From: Liopterus haemorrhoidalis
Lineage: Eukaryota; Arthropoda; Insecta; Coleoptera; Dytiscidae
Assembly (NCBI GenBank): GCA_963971575.1
Contig: OZ020622.1
Coordinates: 18,106,879-18,170,878 of the forward strand
Length of the DNA stretch: 64,000 nucleotides
Direction: 5' to 3'
The notes below the pieces were generated by a model, which worked only from the letters and a program-made list of their open reading frames with translations, was not told the DNA's origin and did not search any database. The first letter of the stretch is position 1, and each line of letters opens with the position of its first letter. Below are positions 56,885 to 64,000 of the stretch, one piece after another. Made by a program: the position numbers and the translations under genes.

Positions 56885-58012
<1,128 letters not shown>

Positions 58013-58173
58013 CTGTATAAAATTCTCGAGAGATAACTCTATTATACTTCCAATAGTAATTTTCATCCCTTTCTGAGATCTCAGAATTATCATTGATAGC
58101 CCAAAAGTCATCCTATTATCACCTCTGTCCTCCAATTTTACCATATAGGCCGTGTCTCCAACGCTATAGCTCT

Positions 58174-60290
58174 GAAATTTTAATAAATCCTCAATCAAAA
58201 TGTATAACTATTTATATAAAGTTATGAAGTAACAAAATATAAACTATTTTAGATCATGTAGTACCAAGTAACTTCCAAATTTAACGTAGTTCAATTTCAA
58301 CCACCTGTATACTATTGATAAAATATTAATATATGTGTTTATTCTCATAAAGAATTATTTTAAGCAATTCTGTTCCTTATTTATTAATTGTTAATGACTA
58401 CCCAGCAAACATTTTTATACGGGCCAGTACTGGTAAAACACATACTCCCCGGCATTGAAAGTAATGGGCCAGTGCTGGCATTTCGTACTGGGCCAGTACC
58501 CCGGTGTCCCGTGGCCCTTAGCTGGCCCATTGATGTATCAGTTGCTGGCCCAGCAACGGTAAAGTGCATTGAAAGTAATGGGTCAGTGCTGGTATTTCGC
58601 ACTGGGCCAGTGCTGGCATTTCGCACTGGGCCAGTGCTGGCATTTTGGCCATTTTCACCATCGTTGAATAAATTTATTTAACAAATAAAGTTGACAATAT
58701 CGCATCGGTTTTAAACTATTAATGAAGAAATTAACATTGCTGTCAATAGAATGATGCGATATTGTTAACTTAAGTTGTTAAATAAATTTATTCAACGATG
58801 GTAAAACTGGCCGATTGTAAATTGCATTAACAGTTATAATTTATTGATTTATTTATAAATATTAAATAAATATAATTTCAGGAATAACAGGAATTAGTTT
58901 ATTTAATTTATTAATTTAATGAAGAATTTTAAGAAAATGGTTTTCTGCCATTTCGCCAAACCAATTGCATCCTAAAGATAAGGGGTGACTAATAATTTTC
59001 GCCAATATTCGTCTTGTATTATCTACCACATCTTTCCCCCCTGACTTGAAGAGTGCCAACCTAAAGAAATCATACTTTTTGAAATAAATTCAATAATAAA
59101 ATTTTATAAGCTTTCATTCACTTTTGTAAGAACAAACTAGATCTGGTTATTTTGGTGATTTTTATAGTGTATTACTGACTTTTAGAAACTTGGTTATATT
59201 GTAAAAAAAGCTTTACAGTTTTGGATTAAGTTTGTATTATTTTCGGTTGGTATTATATTTACAAAATATTTAAAATGTCACTATTCAAAATGAAATATGA
59301 CAAATTATATTTTTTAAATGACATATTTATAATCTTGTAACAGATTTATTAATAATTGAAAATATTTTTACATGAAAAAAACTATGATTGAAGTAAACTA
59401 AAAATTAAACAATTTAACATGAAATAGTTTGTGTAAACTACGTCCTTAAATCTAACAAAACACACACAAATCACAATAAAAAACTGTATAATGTTCACAA
59501 AACAATAACTATTCAAATACATTTCTTGACAAACTGTCCACCAACACGTATCAACTTGTACTGGCCCTCGAGGGGTACTGGCCGTTAGGGCGTTTTATGA
59601 CTAAGAACAATCAGACTTTTCAAATTATTACATTCAAAAAAAGTTTAGTTTTAAGTAAAAAGTATAAAAATGTTTGCTTGGATTAATACAAATAAGGAGT
59701 GCTTATAAAATGCTGGTAAAGTACTTCGTATAGGCGGAATGCGAAATACAAATGTGAAGTAAATTATTAATACTGGCGTTGCACTTACGTTTGGTGCCAG
59801 CAGTAAAAGCAGTTTGCCGGCATTCGGCCGTTAGTTAAATGTTTGCTGGGTATATTCCGTAATGAGCTTTATCAGGATTAACCATCTTGATATGTAGTGA
59901 TACGTGATTTTTGCAAGTGGCGTCTTAATTTTTTTCTGACGTTTTTAGTTATTTTTAAATGATAAAAGTGCAGAAAATACTTGAAATAGTGTGTTATAGT
60001 GTGGACTTTAGTGTTTGGACTCCATGCAGACCAAAATTGGAGCGACTGGAAAGGTATTTGTAGAAATTTTTGTTAATTTTATAATGTAAGTCATTGTTAT
60101 GTATGTAGAATGTGCTTCTATAGACAATATAGAAACACATACACGCATACACTATCGGCTATAACTAGAGAAACAAAACTATTTTGTAAATAATTTTCAT
60201 AAATCCCGATTATTGACTAAATGAATATTGAATTATATTGGTATAGCAACAACAATTTATAAGTTAGAACCTGCTTTTAAAAATATTTGT
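58174..60290 (+). repeat. Repeat family D, copy 2, split by family C
   Basis: 58174-58400 and 59851-60290 together match the reverse complement of 19589-20299, interrupted by the 1450-bp family C element at a TA. Confidence 0.92.
58401..59850 (+). mobile_element. Family C element, copy 2 (1450 bp)
   Basis: Ends CCCAGCAAACATTTTTATAC and, inverted, CCCAGCAAACATTTAACTAA. The TA at 58399-58400 is repeated at 59851-59852 and present once in the empty site. Left end: five or more 'GGGCCAGTNCTGG'-type motifs in a small minisatellite (58480-58640). Right end: GCCGGCATTCGGCCG. An internal inverted pair (58660-58690 / 58773-58803, 'CATCGTTGAATAAATTTATT') is also present. AT-rich core without a transposase frame. 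Confidence 0.93.
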
Positions 60291-60307
60291 TGTACTGGTA
60301 AATAAAA

Positions 60308-60309
<2 letters not shown>

Positions 60310-60375
<66 letters not shown>
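60310..60375. repeat. (AT)n microsatellite
   Basis: About 32 uninterrupted AT units. Confidence 0.95.
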
Positions 60376-60378
<3 letters not shown>

Positions 60379-61289
60379 GGGCGCAGACAATATTTAAGTT
60401 ATTTTGGGGGGTCCCATGCCAGAAAAGGTTGAGAAACACTGCTATAGTACATTAATTAATTTTGAATTTCATGTTTTGATGGTCTCTTACACTTATTAAA
60501 TACATGCAAAACCCTGAAATATGTGAAAATTCACTTCACATAATTTTTTTAAATCACCGTATTTTAAACCTAAAAATAACACAAATTTTCTTTCAACTAC
60601 TTTGTATATAAGAAGAAAAAAGCCTTTAACGTATGTAAAATACATAGAGTGAATAAAATTCTAAATAAAATTTGGTAGGTATTGTAAAGTTCACACGTGA
60701 AAAGTGAAAGACACGTGAATTGAAGAAACACGTACCTTCTGATCACGTGCACTTCTCTCGAGAAGGTAATTTTATTCCGGGAAGAAAATACATTTTCCAC
60801 AGACGTAATTAAGTTACGTCAAAACCGAGTTTTCCTTAACTCTCAATTATACATTTTCTTAAGGTCAATTTTACTGATGAAATTTTTATGAGCGAATTAA
60901 TGTATAAATTTGAAAATTAATTGGTTCAAGAATAGATTTATTACATGCTTTTATTTCAAAGTCTTTTAATATTGTTTTCTTATTATCGCCTCTATAATAT
61001 CGAAATTACCGAGAAAGAGGGCCGGCGCGTTTAAAATTGTCGCCTGAGGTGAAGTTTTTATCGACTTTTTACGCAGTTGTAGAGAGAATAAAGGAAAAGC
61101 AAATCACTTTTTTATATATATGTGGCTATAGATATATAGTGTTTCTTAACCGGTGGTCCGCGGACTACTGGTAGTCCTTAGCAAAAGTGTAGTGGTCCGC
61201 CAAAGGCTTATAAATTATTATTTTTGAGATTTTTTGTTCATTTTTTATGAACTTTTGTCCATTTTCTGTGATTTTTGTTCATTTTTCAG
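60376..61289. other. Unassigned, with two hAT ends and a B-type hairpin end
   Basis: 60379-60442 ends 'GGTTGAGAAACACTG' and 61138-61165 starts 'AGTGTTTCTTAACCGGTGG', both Charlie-type hAT ends but pointing away from each other. 60488-60545 repeats the 'CCCTGAAATATGTGAA' block of family B. No gene. Confidence 0.45.
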
Positions 61290-61364
61290 CGTTTTTAGGG
61301 TTTTGTAGGTATGACCAAAAAACCTTTATACCGTCATTTTGTCGTCTATCTGTCTGTCTGTCTA

Positions 61365-61445
<81 letters not shown>

Positions 61446-62412
61446 TCGGTAACTATTGTAGCCAAAAAACTAAACCTAGAGTGTTGAAATTTGGCATGCT
61501 TATACAAATCTTTGACCCGCACATAGGAAAAATACTAAAACATCTAAAAACATATCCCCCTAAAACTATAAACAAATATGTGCTAATCGAAAAAAAAATA
61601 TATATTTTTTTAAATTCTGAGTAGGGTATCAAATGAAAGCCCTTAATACGTGGATTAACGATCAAAACTTTATTTTTGCAATATAAATTATTTTGACGCG
61701 ATTTTTGACAAAATTGTACAAAAAAATTGTTGTCTCTCACCTGTAGCCCAGATGGTTTAAACTAAAAATCTGAAAAAATTCTAAGTAATGTACATTGGTG
61801 TGAACCGGAATACTACAACAGGAATTTTTGATCAGATTATGTTTTCGGGAAATAACGCATTTTTTGTGTTTTTAACTAAAATATGTTAAATATTTAATTC
61901 GCTATGTAACACAGTAAATAAGTAAGCGCTCGTAGCGTAGGGCGTTGTGTCGTCGCTTCGTAATTTGCAAACTAGAGTGCGATTCATATTAATTTTAATT
62001 TTTCTGTTTTTTTTTTGCATTTTTATTTTGTTTAAATTATTTTGTCAAAATTTTAGTTATATTTTGGTAAATATTGCATTTAATTTTTAAAAGCGTAAAT
62101 TTAATAACCAGTGGGAAGTGTTGAAATTATAATTTAATTCTATATTTGAAGGTATCAGAGGGCGAGGCTTATGATTTAAGCAACCAATGGAAGCCATAGG
62201 CGCAATTTTAAAAATCTTAATGAACCTTGCTATATATAAAAAAAAAACTGCACGTATTTAGAAACTTAAATAATGGTATTAGGCATTCGAATTAAAATTC
62301 ATAAAAAAATATTTTGACATAAAATTTGTTTTGGCATCCCAAATAATCATCACACAGTTAATAAATACCTGCGAAACCCTGAAATGTGTGAAAATTCACA
62401 CTGCACATCATT
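61290..62412 (+). repeat. Repeat family B, copy 3
   Basis: (TCTG)n 61345-61446, tRNA-like block 61921-61990 with B box eroded to GAGTGCGATTC, hairpin end near 62385-62410. Copy 4 follows within about 15 bp in the same orientation. Confidence 0.9.
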
Positions 62413-62423
62413 TTTTTTCAAAT

Positions 62424-62540
62424 TGTGTGACTTAAGCCTCGTTTATAATAGATGTGTTTTGTATCCATAGCATAAAAATCACAGTACTCTTTTTAGGGTT
62501 TTGTAGGTATGACCAAAAACCCTTATACCGTCATTTTGTC

Positions 62541-62634
<94 letters not shown>

Positions 62635-63345
62635 TCGGTAAAAATTGTAGCCAAACGACTAAACCTAGAGAGTTGAAATTTGGCATGCTTATACAACTCT
62701 TTGACTCGCACATAGGAAAAATACTAAAACATCTAAAAAACATATCCTCCTAAAAATATAAACAAATATGTGCTCAACGAAAAAAAAAAAAAAAAAAAAA
62801 ATTAATTCTGAGTAGGGTATCAAATGAAAGCCCTTAGTAAATGGATTAACGATCAAAATTTTATTTTTGCAAAATAAATAATTTTGAAGTGATTTTTGCC
62901 AAAATTGTGCAAAAAAAAATTTGTCTCTCACCCTGTAGCCCAGATGGTTTAAACTAAAATATGAAAAAATTCTAAGTAATGTACATTGGTGTGAACCGGA
63001 ATACTACAACAGGAATTTTTGATCAGATTATGTTTTCGGGAAATAACGCATTTTTTGTGTTTTTAACTAAAATATGTTAAATATTTAATTCGCTATGTAA
63101 CACAGTAAATAAGTAAGAGCTCGTAGCGTAGTGCGTTGTGTCGTCGCTTCGTAATTTGCAAATTAGAGTGCGATTCCTGTCAATTTTAATTTTTCTGTTT
63201 TTTATTTGCATTTTTATTTTGTTTAAATTATTTTGTCAAAATTTTAGTTATATTTTGGTAAATATTGCATTTAATTTTTAAAAGCGTAAATTTAATAACC
63301 ATTGGGAAGTGTTGAAATTATAATTTAATTCTATGTTTGATATCC
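62424..63345 (+). repeat. Repeat family B, copy 4 (3' truncated)
   Basis: Starts with the same 'GTGTGACTTAAGCCTCG' flank as copy 1 (54678), (TCTG)n 62541-62634, tRNA-like block 63114-63182. It stops near 63345, before the hairpin end. Confidence 0.88.
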
Positions 63346-64000
63346 TCACAATCCGCACAGGATTTGCTGTCTATTTGGAAATATCTAACATGTTTCACCT
63401 GATTTGGCATATCGCTGTTTTAAAACATTACTAAATTTTTTAAAATTTTATCATATTAATATTACTTGGTCCAGAAATATGTTTTCTATCTAACGTCGTA
63501 CTGAGATTATATGATTAAAAAATAAAGATGGAAATTACAATTATTCGACTCTTATACCAAATTTATATAAAATGTACAACTTTAAACAGTAACATCTCAA
63601 AAACTCAGTTTTTTAAGACATCTCACTATTATTTTAGAGCAGCGATATTTAGAAATAATTAAACAGATTAATTTATCACATTTATGACCAATAAATAACA
63701 AAGATACACCTATGAGATCAGCAAATTTAAAAAAATAAGTTCTTAATAATAAAACTAAATTCTCTAATTCATCCTATTATTAAAAGAGGAAAGTTATATG
63801 AGGATTTCAAGAATTTCAAAATATTTTTATTTTTTAAATTTGATATGAGCTTCTATGTTTTTAAATGTGGCAAATTACCATGGTTAATTTTTACTAATAT
63901 TTCCAAAAATGCAAAAGAAGGTGATATATAATTAATTTTTAATTAATAAACGCAATAAATCCAAAGAAATTGTTATATCTAAAACTGTTATATAAACTCT
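63346..64000. other. Unassigned AT-rich sequence
   Basis: No gene, repeat or hairpin recognised up to the window end. Confidence 0.4.

Noticed and set aside
60376..61165. A single hAT element between the two GTTTCT ends
   Set aside because: The ends point away from each other, so they belong to two different broken elements.

Overview
This is nuclear DNA of an insect (at least an arthropod). It is AT-rich and has one confidently identified protein-coding gene, split over large introns. The rest is dominated by decayed transposable elements: BEL/Pao, jockey/CR1-type and other non-LTR elements, mariner/Tc1, pogo-like, hAT, tRNA-derived SINEs, and two abundant repeats carrying CAGA/TCTG microsatellites. 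No bacterial features (operons, ribosome binding sites, CRISPR) are present.

The host gene is synaptotagmin 4 (Syt4) on the minus strand. Five exons join in frame with consensus splice sites: transmembrane exon (51508-51240), linker and C2A start (47717-47488), C2A (44400-44028), C2B (38284-37964) and the last exon with the stop codon (36928-36809). Together they give 436 complete residues. The exon with the start codon was not found and probably lies beyond about 52 kb or outside the window. The Asp-to-Ser change in C2A loop 3 that marks the Syt4/Syt11 class is present. A second possible host exon (about 107 aa, unknown product) lies on the minus strand at 2055-1734.

Layout. 1-5 kb: repeat pieces, a 42-bp perfect foldback, the hypothetical exon, and a LINE tail abutting a frameshifted BEL/Pao pol relic. 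5-16 kb: MITE pairs, a 42-bp-period tandem array, three copies of microsatellite repeat A, a mariner with TIRs and TA duplication, and a run of three elements with target-site duplications (11758-13872). 16-27 kb: an 88-bp perfect foldback, a hAT with exact 8-bp duplication, a Tc1 relic, two motif-rich elements, a mariner relic and SINEs. 28-36.5 kb: two nested-transposon stacks and a mariner entered by two SINEs. 36.8-51.5 kb: Syt4, its introns holding pogo and hAT MITEs, a tyrosine-recombinase relic between inverted repeats, an 80-bp-arm MITE and a LINE end. 51.5-64 kb: a LINE split by a MITE, a minisatellite, and four copies of repeat B. This last part also holds a 1450-bp insertion whose empty site is at 20 kb in the same window.

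The repeat family letters (A-P) are local labels used in this annotation only. No search was run, so family assignments rest on motifs, terminal repeats, target duplications and comparison of copies within the window.
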